From JAGXLC01 sp964585385 (lineage in GTDB: Bacteria > Bacteroidota > Bacteroidia > Bacteroidales > UBA12077): a stretch of DNA of 64,000 bases. Below are positions 25,162 to 33,834 of the stretch, one piece after another. The notes beneath the pieces are model-generated. The model made no database searches. It had not been told where the DNA came from and saw nothing but the letters and a program-made list of their open reading frames with translations. The number at the start of each line of letters is the position of its first letter. Position 1 is the first letter of the stretch. The stretch spans positions 1 through 64,000 of the forward strand of contig CAZPDP010000009.1 in assembly GCA_964585385.1 (NCBI GenBank), in the 5' to 3' direction. Position numbers and translations under genes: made by a program.

Positions 25162-26544
25162 ATGGAAATAACTATGGAAAACAAAGACGAACTGAATGCA
25201 ATTTTAAGAGTTCAGGTAAAACCTGAAGACTATCAGGACCGAGTAAATGAGGTTATAAAAGACTACAAGAAAAAAGCCAACATGAAAGGTTTTAGACCCG
25301 GTAAGGTACCGGAAGGACTGATTCGAAAAATGTACGGCAGAGCCATAAAAATTGATGAAATCAACAAAGCTGTAAGCCAAAAACTTACAGAATATATTCA
25401 AACTGAAAAGCTGAACATTCTGGGCGAACCCCTACCCACCAAGGAAGAACAAAAGGAGGTCAACTGGGACCAGGACAAGGAATTCGAATTTGCTTTTGAT
25501 ATTGGGCTTGCCCCGGAATTTGAAGTCAAGATTTCAAAGCATGACAAAGTGCCCTATTATATTATCCAGCCTGATGAAGAACTTCTTAACAGCCAGATAG
25601 AAAGTTATCAGAGACGAATGGGTGAGTTTAAAGAAGCCGAAAAGGTTTCGGATAAAGAGGAAATGTTAAAAGCAGAGCTCCAGGAGCTCGATGAAGATGG
25701 CAGTATAAAAGAAGACGGGTTGAAAAAAGAAGATGTATCCCTCTCTCTCCCCGTTATTAAAGATGAAGAGACCAAAAACAAATTTGAGAATGCCAAAGCA
25801 GGGGACGAGGTGGATATTGATCTCAAAAAAGCCTACCCAAGCGAAGCAGAGCTATCTTCCATGCTTGTTATGGAAAAAGAGGATTTACCGAATATTGGCA
25901 ACAATTTCAAAGTAAAAATCAATGAAGTAAAGCAATTTGAAAAGGCAGAACTCGATCAGAATCTGTTTGACAAGCTATACGGTGAAGGTGAAATAACCTC
26001 GGAAGAGGAGTTTCGGGAGAAAGTGAAGGAAGAACTGGTGGAACAACTCAAACCGGAAAGCGAAAGGAAACTGATGGAAGATGTGAAAAACCATTTCGTT
26101 CGTAAAGTTGATCCCAAACTTCCAGGTGAATTTCTGAAAAGGTGGCTCAAAGAAACCCAGCAGAATAATAACCTTACAGAAGAACAAATTGACAATGAGT
26201 TCCCTATCTTTGAGCAAGATGTGAAATGGGATCTTATCAAAAACAAAATTGTCAAAGACAACGAGATAAAGGTTGAGGAGAGTGAAGTGTTGGAAATGGC
26301 AAAGCAACTTACGAAACAGCAATTCCAGCAATACGGAATTATGAACTTCCCCGATGAACAACTGGAACAATATGCCAATCAACTCCTTCAGAAAGATGAA
26401 GAAAGAAGAAAAGTTTACGAACGGAAACATGAAGAAAAGATTGTTGAACACATCAAGGAAAACATCAAACTTGAAGAAAAGGAAGTAACTTTCGAAGAGT
26501 TCAAAAAGATGATCGAAGAGGAACAAAATAAACAATCAAAATAA
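25162..26544 (+). CDS. tig: Trigger factor
   Basis: A 460-residue ribosome-associated chaperone that shields nascent chains. The ribosome-docking loop motif GFRPGKVP is at 43-50 in the N-terminal domain. The central FKBP-like domain is divergent, as is normal in Bacteroidota, so isomerase activity is doubtful. The C-terminal arms are long, helical and very charged (EEQIDNEFPIFEQDVKWDLI, KDEERRKVYERKHEEKIVEH). It precedes clpP and clpX, the classical tig-clpP-clpX order. The start is the first ATG after the tRNA terminator; a second in-frame ATG four codons later is an alternative. Confidence 0.95.
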   Translation: MEITMENKDELNAILRVQVKPEDYQDRVNEVIKDYKKKANMKGFRPGKVPEGLIRKMYGRAIKIDEINKAVSQKLTEYIQTEKLNILGEPLPTKEEQKEVNWDQDKEFEFAFDIGLAPEFEVKISKHDKVPYYIIQPDEELLNSQIESYQRRMGEFKEAEKVSDKEEMLKAELQELDEDGSIKEDGLKKEDVSLSLPVIKDEETKNKFENAKAGDEVDIDLKKAYPSEAELSSMLVMEKEDLPNIGNNFKVKINEVKQFEKAELDQNLFDKLYGEGEITSEEEFREKVKEELVEQLKPESERKLMEDVKNHFVRKVDPKLPGEFLKRWLKETQQNNNLTEEQIDNEFPIFEQDVKWDLIKNKIVKDNEIKVEESEVLEMAKQLTKQQFQQYGIMNFPDEQLEQYANQLLQKDEERRKVYERKHEEKIVEHIKENIKLEEKEVTFEEFKKMIEEEQNKQSK

Positions 26545-26587
26545 TTCATTGTTTCCCTAATTATAACTAAATTTAAAGAAAAAAATA

Positions 26588-27277
26588 ATGGACTCAAGTA
26601 AAGAATTCAGAAAGTATGCTACCAAGCATTTAGGTATTAGCAGCTTAACGCTTGACACCTATAGCTCGGTTTACAATAATTACATTTCACCCACCATTAT
26701 TGAGGAACGCCAGTTAAACGTGGCTCAAATGGACGTTTTCTCGCGCCTTATGATGGACAGAATCATTTTTCTGGGTGTACCTATCAATGATTATGTAGCT
26801 AACATCATTCAGGCACAGTTGCTGTTCCTGGAATCTTCCGATCCGACAAAAGACATTCAGATTTACCTGAATAGCCCGGGAGGTGCCGTTCACTCCGGAC
26901 TTGGTATTTACGATACAATGCAATACATCACCCCTGAAGTAGCAACCATCTGCACAGGAATGGCTGCTTCAATGGGCGCAGTGCTTCTGGCAGCAGGAAA
27001 AGCAGGGAAACGTTCTGCACTCCCTCACTCACGTGTGATGATTCACCAACCAATGGGAGGTGCTGAAGGTGCAGCTGCTGATATTGAAATTACAGCCCGA
27101 GAAATACTGAAACTCAAAAAAGAACTGTACAACCTGCTTTCCAAACATACCGGTAACACTTACAAAAAAATCGAAAAAGATTCGGACAGAGATTACTGGA
27201 TGACAGCACAAGAAGCTAAAAAGTATGGTATGGTTGATGAAGTGCTGGAAAGAAAAGAAGATTCTTCACAAGAATAA
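26588..27277 (+). CDS. clpP: ATP-dependent Clp protease proteolytic subunit ClpP
   Basis: A 229-residue serine protease subunit that forms the tetradecameric barrel used by ClpX. Catalytic residues are Ser128 in GMAASMGAVLLAAG, His153 in SRVMIHQPMGG and Asp202 in SDRDYWM, assigned by alignment in mind with E. coli S97/H122/D171. The N-terminus is about 30 residues longer than mature E. coli ClpP and probably includes a processed propeptide. It lies 43 bp downstream of tig and is closed by a hairpin terminator before clpX, so clpX may also have its own promoter. Confidence 0.97.
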   Translation: MDSSKEFRKYATKHLGISSLTLDTYSSVYNNYISPTIIEERQLNVAQMDVFSRLMMDRIIFLGVPINDYVANIIQAQLLFLESSDPTKDIQIYLNSPGGAVHSGLGIYDTMQYITPEVATICTGMAASMGAVLLAAGKAGKRSALPHSRVMIHQPMGGAEGAAADIEITAREILKLKKELYNLLSKHTGNTYKKIEKDSDRDYWMTAQEAKKYGMVDEVLERKEDSSQE

Positions 27278-27305
27278 TAGTTATTTAATTACAATTTAAA
27301 TAATG

Positions 27306-27341
27306 AAACCTGCATTGTTCAGATGCGGGTTTTATTTTTTA
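27306..27341 (+). terminator. Terminator between clpP and clpX
   Basis: AACCTGCAT and ATGCGGGTT form a 9-bp stem with one G-T pair, followed by a T-rich tail (TTTATTTTTTATT). It lies about 30 bp past the clpP stop. Confidence 0.75.
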
Positions 27342-27404
27342 TTCAGAAAATTAATAAGTAATTTTACGCGTTTGATTAATAGACCAAAAGAGTGATTTGA
27401 GACT

Positions 27405-28625
27405 ATGGAAAAATGTTCATTTTGCGGAAGAGATAAAAAAGATACCAATTTACTGATTGCAGGAATATCAGGTCATATATGCGACAGATGCATTGAGCAG
27501 GCTCATGGTATCGTTGAAGAAGAAGTAAAGAAGAAGAGTGATTTTGACATTTCAAATGTTGAACTGCTCAAACCCAGAGAAATACTTGAATTTATCAACC
27601 AATATGTGATTGGTCAGGATGAGGCCAAAAAAACTTTGTCCGTAGCGGTCTACAACCACTACAAAAGGCTTATGTATAGCGGGAAAAGCGAAAAGGACGA
27701 TGTGGAGATAGAAAAATCAAATATCGTGCTGGTTGGAGAAACCGGAACAGGTAAAACATTACTGGCCAGAACAATTGCCAAAATGCTGCAGGTTCCTTTC
27801 ACTATTGTAGATGCCACGGTTCTTACAGAAGCCGGGTATGTGGGAGAAGACATCGAAAGCATCCTGTCAAGGTTGCTTCAGGTAGCTGATTATAACGTAG
27901 AAGCTGCTGAAAGGGGAATTGTATTTATTGATGAACTGGACAAGATAGCCAGAAAAGGAGATAATCCCTCCATCACAAGAGACGTATCAGGTGAAGGGGT
28001 ACAGCAGGGGCTGTTGAAACTGCTGGAAGGTTCTACAATTAATGTTCCTCCGCAGGGCGGAAGAAAGCACCCGGACCAGAAAATGATCCAGGTAAACACA
28101 AACAACATCCTTTTCATTTGTGGTGGTGCATTTGACGGCATTGAGAAAAAAATCGGCCAGCGCCTGAATACGCAGGTTGTAGGGTATTCTGCGAGCAAGA
28201 AAAAGGACAAAATCGACAGAGATAACCTGCTCCAGTATATAGCCCCCCAGGACCTAAAAGCTTACGGACTGATACCCGAAATTATCGGACGTTTGCCGGT
28301 GCTTACATATCTGAATCCTCTGGATAAGGAAGCTCTGAGAAAGATATTAACCGAACCCAACAACTCCATCATCAAGCAGTACAAAAAACTCTTCGAAATG
28401 GATGGTATTGAGATAACCTTCCAGGATGAAGTCCTTGATTATATCGTTGAAAAAGCTGTTGATTTCAAACTGGGAGCCCGGGGACTACGCTCCATTTGCG
28501 AAGCAATCATGCGTGATGTCATGTTTGACACCCCATCTCAAAATGAAAAGAAAATCGAAATTACACTAAAATTCGCCAAAGAAAAACTCGACAGAGTGAA
28601 CATGCACAGATTGAAAGTAGCCTAA
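27405..28625 (+). CDS. clpX: ATP-dependent Clp protease ATP-binding subunit ClpX
   Basis: A 406-residue AAA+ unfoldase that recognises tagged substrates and feeds them to ClpP. The N-terminal zinc domain has Cys4, Cys7, Cys26 and Cys29. Walker A is GETGTGKT (111-118) and Walker B IVFIDELDKIARK. The pore loop lies in AGYVGEDIE, and sensor/arginine-finger region LNPLDKEALRKIL and the C-terminal KLGARGLRSICEAIMRD complete the family profile. Length is close to the usual 410-425. It is followed by a strong terminator. Confidence 0.97.
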   Translation: MEKCSFCGRDKKDTNLLIAGISGHICDRCIEQAHGIVEEEVKKKSDFDISNVELLKPREILEFINQYVIGQDEAKKTLSVAVYNHYKRLMYSGKSEKDDVEIEKSNIVLVGETGTGKTLLARTIAKMLQVPFTIVDATVLTEAGYVGEDIESILSRLLQVADYNVEAAERGIVFIDELDKIARKGDNPSITRDVSGEGVQQGLLKLLEGSTINVPPQGGRKHPDQKMIQVNTNNILFICGGAFDGIEKKIGQRLNTQVVGYSASKKKDKIDRDNLLQYIAPQDLKAYGLIPEIIGRLPVLTYLNPLDKEALRKILTEPNNSIIKQYKKLFEMDGIEITFQDEVLDYIVEKAVDFKLGARGLRSICEAIMRDVMFDTPSQNEKKIEITLKFAKEKLDRVNMHRLKVA

Positions 28626-28643
28626 AAACAACCATAAAACGAC

Positions 28644-28678
28644 AAACCCCGGCCCTTTTTCACAGGCCGGGGTTTTTT
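28644..28678. terminator. Bidirectional terminator between clpX and the C25 protease gene
   Basis: AAACCCCGGCC (28644-28654) pairs with GGCCGGGGTTT (28665-28675) around a 10-nt loop. TTTTTT follows on the plus strand and the A's at the left give T's on the minus strand. The flanking genes converge here. Confidence 0.92.
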
Positions 28679-28699
28679 ATGAATTTCATCCAATCCATT

Positions 28700-31600
28700 T
28701 TACTTATGAAGTATCTTCCGGGTTGTTTTATGATTCTCCAGTTCTATAGAAAACAGGTAAATACCACTTTCATACGAATTCAAATCTATTGAAACGTTTC
28801 TGACATAGTCAAGAGATTTTTCAATAATCTTCAAACCAATCACATTTCGAACCACAAGCCGGCCTTCCATTGCAACTGATGATTCAATGTTCACCATTCC
28901 GTCGGTTGGATTTGGGTATATCTGAAGGTCATAATCTTCAACTCCCGGACCTGCAAAAGTAGCTGATTCCTGCATTTTTACATTCAATGTAGTGTCCCCG
29001 GAAAGAGTAAGGGTAGAATCATAGTCCCGGTATCCATCAGCTGAGACAGAATAATCGTAATCACCTATTGTAAGACCAACATTGGCTTTACCAAAGAAAT
29101 CCGTTTTTACATTAAACGTATCAATCGATATTTCTGCATTATCTATCAAGTCATTCTCTCCATTTTTCACGGTAAATTCAAGGTAATAGACATCTCTTTC
29201 AGGGCTCATTCTTATTATCATGGTCTTATCCGAATCTACAGCAACATTCTCCCTGAATTCTGTGTAACCTTCTGCATTGGCTATCAGCTCATAGCTGCCG
29301 TAAGGTATACTTGCCACTGCTCTTCCCGATCTATCGGTTGAAAGAGCGAATGTATCAATCTGAATTTGAGAATTGTATATCACGGTATCCCTGGAATCGC
29401 ATTCCACAGCAAATTCAATATCATACAGGTTGGTCATTGTTATATCAAGCTCGCTGCTATCCTCTACCGTAAGCGTATCGGTATATTTAACAAACTTTTC
29501 TTTAGCTATAAACAACGAATACTCTCCTTTCTTTAACATAAAAGTGGTTTTCCCTCCCAAATCGGTTTGCTGAACTATGGTGTCAATGACAACTTCTGCA
29601 TTCTGAACAATATTTCCCTTCTTATCTTTCACATTAAATGTAAGTTCATAATACACCGGATTCAAAGTTACATCCACTGTTGTATCTTTATGAATTGTTA
29701 CCTCATCTTTTACAGGATTACACTCTGGTGCGGTTGCCGTATAAGGTAATCTGCTGCCATATTCCCGGTTCTTGAATGAAACAATGGCATCCTGTGTTGT
29801 TTTAACTGAATCTCCCAGTCTTACCTCACCTTCGATGGGTTGATTCTTGTCATCAAAAAGACGGAAAGTAACAGTATAATTTCTCGGCTCCAGAATAACT
29901 TGTTTCTCTGTCGATTCTGAAACATTTACGATTCCTGTAACTTCATGGTATCCTCCTTTATTGACTGTATAAGAATACTTCTTTTCTTCCAGCAGGAACC
30001 ATGCCTTTCCGTTTGAATTTGAATAACTGGAAAAATCGTTTACGGTAATTTTAGCTCCTTCTATGGGACCGGAATCATCAGTGACTGTAAATTCTACAGA
30101 ATCCACACAAGCCACGTAGGCTTCCCACCCGGATTTTCTTATTGAGTAGTCCGAAGAAAATTTAAAGGTAAGTGCCCCGGAAGTATCTGTTGAAAGCAGG
30201 GTGTCAGGCGGGTTACTATTGTCAAAGTTCCCAAGCACCGCACTTTCACTGCCTGGGCCGTTATAAACCGTTAACTGATCATAGGTGTCTTCCACTGCAA
30301 ATTCTTTGAAGACAGCTCTTATTCTGTTGCCTGTTCCGGCAGGAAGGAAAGTAATGATGTGACTCTCGTCATTGGAATAATAATTTTCCGGACCCCCTGA
30401 ATCAAAGAAATTGGCTGAACAGGTATAAACTGAATCTGCCTCACTTATTCTGTAATCGGGTACATCACCGATAATGACCTCTCGGTTACGGGTAAGATAA
30501 AATTGCTCTTTTTCTCCTGCTTTTGTATTAATTTCAAGTGAAGCAACTGTTTCTGCGGGTGTAAGTTCATCAGCGCTCACTTTAAAAACAGCAATACCTG
30601 ACGAACCCGCCCCAATGGCATCTTTAACTGTATAGGCTGAATCTATCAGGGTGATATAGGGGTTTCCGGCAGGTACATTCAATAATGCTGAGACATTAGA
30701 AACTACAGCATGTCCTTTATTTTGTATTTCTACTTCAAGGTTGGCAGTTTCTCCGGGATCGAAAATGTTATCCCCATTCCCTTCCTGGTTATCTTTCACA
30801 GTTATACTTCCAATCTCTAATTTCGGTGCATTGAGTGTTATTGAAAACTTGTTTTCCCAGGAAATGGAGGAGTCTGCATCGCTCTTACCTGTTATATGGT
30901 ATTCAAACTCTGCCTTGTGCTGATCCTCTATCGAGTCACTAACAACAAATGTGAAGGCTTTGACAAAAATTGTATCAGCAGCAGGACCAATGGAATCAAT
31001 AGTATGGATGCTATCCAGAAGAGTTATATAGGGATCGTTTGTGAAAAGCGTATCTTTCAAATCATGAGCCGGGTCAGAGTTGCTGAGATTCCTGAGCCGG
31101 ATATTCATGCGCAATGTGTCCCCGTAATCTGCCTGGTTGTTGGTGTCTTCTTCTAATGAGTATTCTTCAAAAGAAATATAAGGTTCATCGCTTGCAATAA
31201 TTGAAATTTCTTTGATGGCAGGCTTTTTATTCTGTGCTGTTACTACAAGCGTAGCTTGACCGGGTTCTTCAAGCGGATCAAAATTCAATTTAATGTCTCC
31301 ATTTTCATCAGCAGTACCCGCTGCCAGAAACTGGCCATCCAATGATAAACCCACGTAAGCATACGGTTCTGTATTAACCGTTAAATCATTCATACCTATT
31401 ACCAGTTCATCTGGTGAAACCGACAAACTTGATGTACCTGGCTTTTTTAGGTAAGGCATAACGGAAGGATCTCCAAGAAGATGATAAACCTCCCAGTAAT
31501 ATTTTCTTAACGAGGACGATGAAGATTCCACGGCCAGGTTCCCTGCTGCAGGTATCTGGCCCTGTGCAATATACCACTCTGAAATGTCTTCTTCATGGGT

Positions 31601-33244
31601 ATGAAACATCCGATCGAAAATACCCAGGGAACTTTCTTCATAAGTAGGGTCTGCAACAATGGAACTAGTAAGGCCAACGGCCCACCAGTAATCTTCATCC
31701 CAGTAGGTATCAGCCGAACCACCCACATAACCTATGGCTCCTTTATTTTCAGCTCTTAGCGCATTCTCTGCAAAACTTTCATTATACTCAAAGCGTGCTG
31801 ATTCGCAGCAATTACCAATCCATATTCCATATTTGTCCTGGTTGGTAAGATTAGTTATATCTGAATTGCTTAATCTCGGATTAGACCAACCGCTTGGTGA
31901 GCAATGGGCTGTATAATTAGCCAGGGAAACACCACGGCTGATGTTGCTCATTATGGAATCATGGATGGCTGAATTGCCGTTTGGAGGATCCTGAAGATAA
32001 GCATGTGCTGTAATATCATTGGCCTCATTGAAGTAATAGCTTGTCGCATAATTAATTTGTCCATTAGCATGAGTGGACTCATAAGAAGCGTCATCTCCTG
32101 CAACAAGTAAGGCTTCTGAAAGATATGCCGGGTCTGCCATCTCAAGCTTCTCGTATCCAAGGGTTTTGTCAACCTGTATCTGCACTTGTTGCTCTGTGTC
32201 CGCTGAAAACCTGCCGTAAAAAACCTCAGGGAAATAATCTCCTGTATATTCACAATAATAAAGGTCAGTGTAGTGACTTCCAGTTTCACCGCTCCATGAG
32301 GGTATAATATCAATATCCCCAACAAAAAGGACAAATGTAGGTGGTGTGGGATCCGGGTTTTCATATAAATCTTTCAGGTAGGCTTTTATTTCAGACCTGG
32401 AGGTTCCAATAGAATCTGTATAGCCTTCTTTGACATGAAAACCTTTCAATCTTTTCCATTCAATCAAAGGCTGCAGTTCGTCTTCAAACATTCGGTCTGA
32501 AATAACCACGTAAGTGATAGGGGAAGAGGTTGGCAGGGCTTTCTCTTCAATACCCGTATTCAAAGCAATTGACTTTACCTGATGGAAGTAAGGATTGTAA
32601 TCTTCCTTATTATTTATGTTTGCTTCCTTGCCGGTTGATACAAAATGAATCTTTACTCTGACTTTATGGGTAATCTCAAGCACATTTCTTGCAGGATTAT
32701 ACCGGAAAGGATTGATTTCAATCCTGCCCAGTTTGGTTCCTCTCATTATCCCGGCCTCTTCATATTTCAATAATTCTCTCCCTGTAAACTGATCACGGGT
32801 ATAAACTTCTTCTCTTAATTGCAAATCAAAGGAGTCTATGGGTCTGTCCTTAACAGCCGGTGGCTGAGCTGGTATAATTTTATGCGAAATACCTTTTTTA
32901 TCTAATTCAACCACTTTCTCATCGGACTCTATTACTTCTACACGGACTTCTTTGTTTTGCGGTATTTTAATAACCCGGTTATAAGAAGGCAAATCGGGAT
33001 AACCTGCGCGGAAGGATTTTACAAGTCCATCAACGTATATCTTTTCAAAAACACCCTTTTGAGTTTCCTGCTCGGTAAACTGAACCGGTCCAAGCTGAAT
33101 ATCAAGAACAAAGCCATCGGCACCGGATTGAGCAACTTCATAAGAAGATACTTCTTTCTCGTTTAAAGATAAACTCTGCTGCTTTTGAGAAAAAGCAACA
33201 GAAGATATCAGCATGAAGGCGGTAATAAAAATCAGTCTGCACAT
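28700..33244 (-). CDS. Gingipain-like C25 cysteine protease with CUB and carboxypeptidase-like domains, T9SS type A
   Basis: A 1514-residue secreted protease. The start at 33244 is chosen because MCRLIFITAFMLISSVAFSQ is a signal peptide; a longer frame adds 18 unsupported residues. A propeptide region (about 20-230) is followed by the C25 catalytic domain (about 240-600). The likely catalytic His is His447 in NYTAHCSPSGW, and the likely nucleophile is Cys480 in GNCCESARFE, spaced as in gingipains (Cys then Phe at +5). Ig-like/CARDB-type domains, a CUB domain (nt about 30110-30440), several carboxypeptidase-regulatory-like repeats (nt about 28950-30080) and a type A sorting domain (IYPNPTDGMVNIESS) follow. 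It should be exported by T9SS and act at the cell surface. Substrate unknown; it differs from PorU, which lacks a cleaved sorting domain. Confidence 0.92.
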   Translation of the reverse strand: MCRLIFITAFMLISSVAFSQKQQSLSLNEKEVSSYEVAQSGADGFVLDIQLGPVQFTEQETQKGVFEKIYVDGLVKSFRAGYPDLPSYNRVIKIPQNKEVRVEVIESDEKVVELDKKGISHKIIPAQPPAVKDRPIDSFDLQLREEVYTRDQFTGRELLKYEEAGIMRGTKLGRIEINPFRYNPARNVLEITHKVRVKIHFVSTGKEANINNKEDYNPYFHQVKSIALNTGIEEKALPTSSPITYVVISDRMFEDELQPLIEWKRLKGFHVKEGYTDSIGTSRSEIKAYLKDLYENPDPTPPTFVLFVGDIDIIPSWSGETGSHYTDLYYCEYTGDYFPEVFYGRFSADTEQQVQIQVDKTLGYEKLEMADPAYLSEALLVAGDDASYESTHANGQINYATSYYFNEANDITAHAYLQDPPNGNSAIHDSIMSNISRGVSLANYTAHCSPSGWSNPRLSNSDITNLTNQDKYGIWIGNCCESARFEYNESFAENALRAENKGAIGYVGGSADTYWDEDYWWAVGLTSSIVADPTYEESSLGIFDRMFHTHEEDISEWYIAQGQIPAAGNLAVESSSSSLRKYYWEVYHLLGDPSVMPYLKKPGTSSLSVSPDELVIGMNDLTVNTEPYAYVGLSLDGQFLAAGTADENGDIKLNFDPLEEPGQATLVVTAQNKKPAIKEISIIASDEPYISFEEYSLEEDTNNQADYGDTLRMNIRLRNLSNSDPAHDLKDTLFTNDPYITLLDSIHTIDSIGPAADTIFVKAFTFVVSDSIEDQHKAEFEYHITGKSDADSSISWENKFSITLNAPKLEIGSITVKDNQEGNGDNIFDPGETANLEVEIQNKGHAVVSNVSALLNVPAGNPYITLIDSAYTVKDAIGAGSSGIAVFKVSADELTPAETVASLEINTKAGEKEQFYLTRNREVIIGDVPDYRISEADSVYTCSANFFDSGGPENYYSNDESHIITFLPAGTGNRIRAVFKEFAVEDTYDQLTVYNGPGSESAVLGNFDNSNPPDTLLSTDTSGALTFKFSSDYSIRKSGWEAYVACVDSVEFTVTDDSGPIEGAKITVNDFSSYSNSNGKAWFLLEEKKYSYTVNKGGYHEVTGIVNVSESTEKQVILEPRNYTVTFRLFDDKNQPIEGEVRLGDSVKTTQDAIVSFKNREYGSRLPYTATAPECNPVKDEVTIHKDTTVDVTLNPVYYELTFNVKDKKGNIVQNAEVVIDTIVQQTDLGGKTTFMLKKGEYSLFIAKEKFVKYTDTLTVEDSSELDITMTNLYDIEFAVECDSRDTVIYNSQIQIDTFALSTDRSGRAVASIPYGSYELIANAEGYTEFRENVAVDSDKTMIIRMSPERDVYYLEFTVKNGENDLIDNAEISIDTFNVKTDFFGKANVGLTIGDYDYSVSADGYRDYDSTLTLSGDTTLNVKMQESATFAGPGVEDYDLQIYPNPTDGMVNIESSVAMEGRLVVRNVIGLKIIEKSLDYVRNVSIDLNSYESGIYLFSIELENHKTTRKILHK

Positions 33245-33435
33245 ATCATTATCTTCTTCAATACTAACGTTACAATATAATGTATACGAAAGGAACAATC
33301 AAATTGTTCAGTATAAATAAGAAAACTATTCTTTTCTTTACCAAAGACAGATTTAAAAATATACTCAAAATTGTATCTCAAGTAATTAGCATCTCCGTCT
33401 TTATTTTTTCCTTTCCAATATATTTTTAAACCTCT

Positions 33436-33499
33436 TCTAGCCCGAATAATTAACTTCGTTGAGGGCTTCGCCGTTCATGAATTATTCCTATCTCCGATA
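33436..33499 (-). repeat. Intergenic structured repeat R1, copy 3 (partial, diverged)
   Basis: The reverse complement of the right-hand 64 bases of copies 1 and 2, with about four mismatches. The upstream inverted repeat and the start of the small hairpin are missing. It lies between the C25 protease gene and the 3' end of the thiamine-binding-type gene. Confidence 0.75.
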
Positions 33500-33510
33500 A
33501 AAATATTAAA

Positions 33511-33822
33511 CTAATTGTTTACTTTCCCAATTTTCTTTTCAATGGATTCAATTTTACCTTTCAGTCGGTTGCTTTTGTTCTTCCTTACATCCATTTTCAC
33601 AGAAGAATAGATCCGGCTTGCATTTTTTTCCAGAATGTCATGAGAATTTTGTATTACTGCAAGGGCCTCAGCCATAGTTTCTGTTTCTACAATAGTGCCC
33701 ATTGCCGTTAGCTTGTAAGGATGACCCGAATTTTTAATCATCTCTATAACTTTAGAAACCTCGTCGCTAACGCTTTCTCCCTTATCTGTCGGGAACATTG
33801 AAAATTCCAATAGTACTGACAT
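33511..33822 (-). CDS. MTH1187-type thiamine-binding family protein
   Basis: A 103-residue small cytoplasmic protein of the MTH1187/YkoF-like (DUF77) family. Family features are the N-terminal strand VLLEFSMFPTDKGESVSDEV and the core GHPYKLTAMGTIVETETM. Structures of relatives are ferredoxin-like and some bind thiamine or its precursors; the physiological role is not settled. The C-terminal Lys-rich tail is typical. It lies 12 bp downstream of the Ig-like lipoprotein gene, suggesting cotranscription. Confidence 0.85.
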   Translation of the reverse strand: MSVLLEFSMFPTDKGESVSDEVSKVIEMIKNSGHPYKLTAMGTIVETETMAEALAVIQNSHDILEKNASRIYSSVKMDVRKNKSNRLKGKIESIEKKIGKVNN

Positions 33823-33834
33823 AATATTTGGTTT

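Noticed and set aside
28700..33244. PorU, the T9SS sortase
   Set aside because: PorU is also C25, but this protein carries its own type A sorting domain and multiple accessory modules, so it is cargo and not the sortase.
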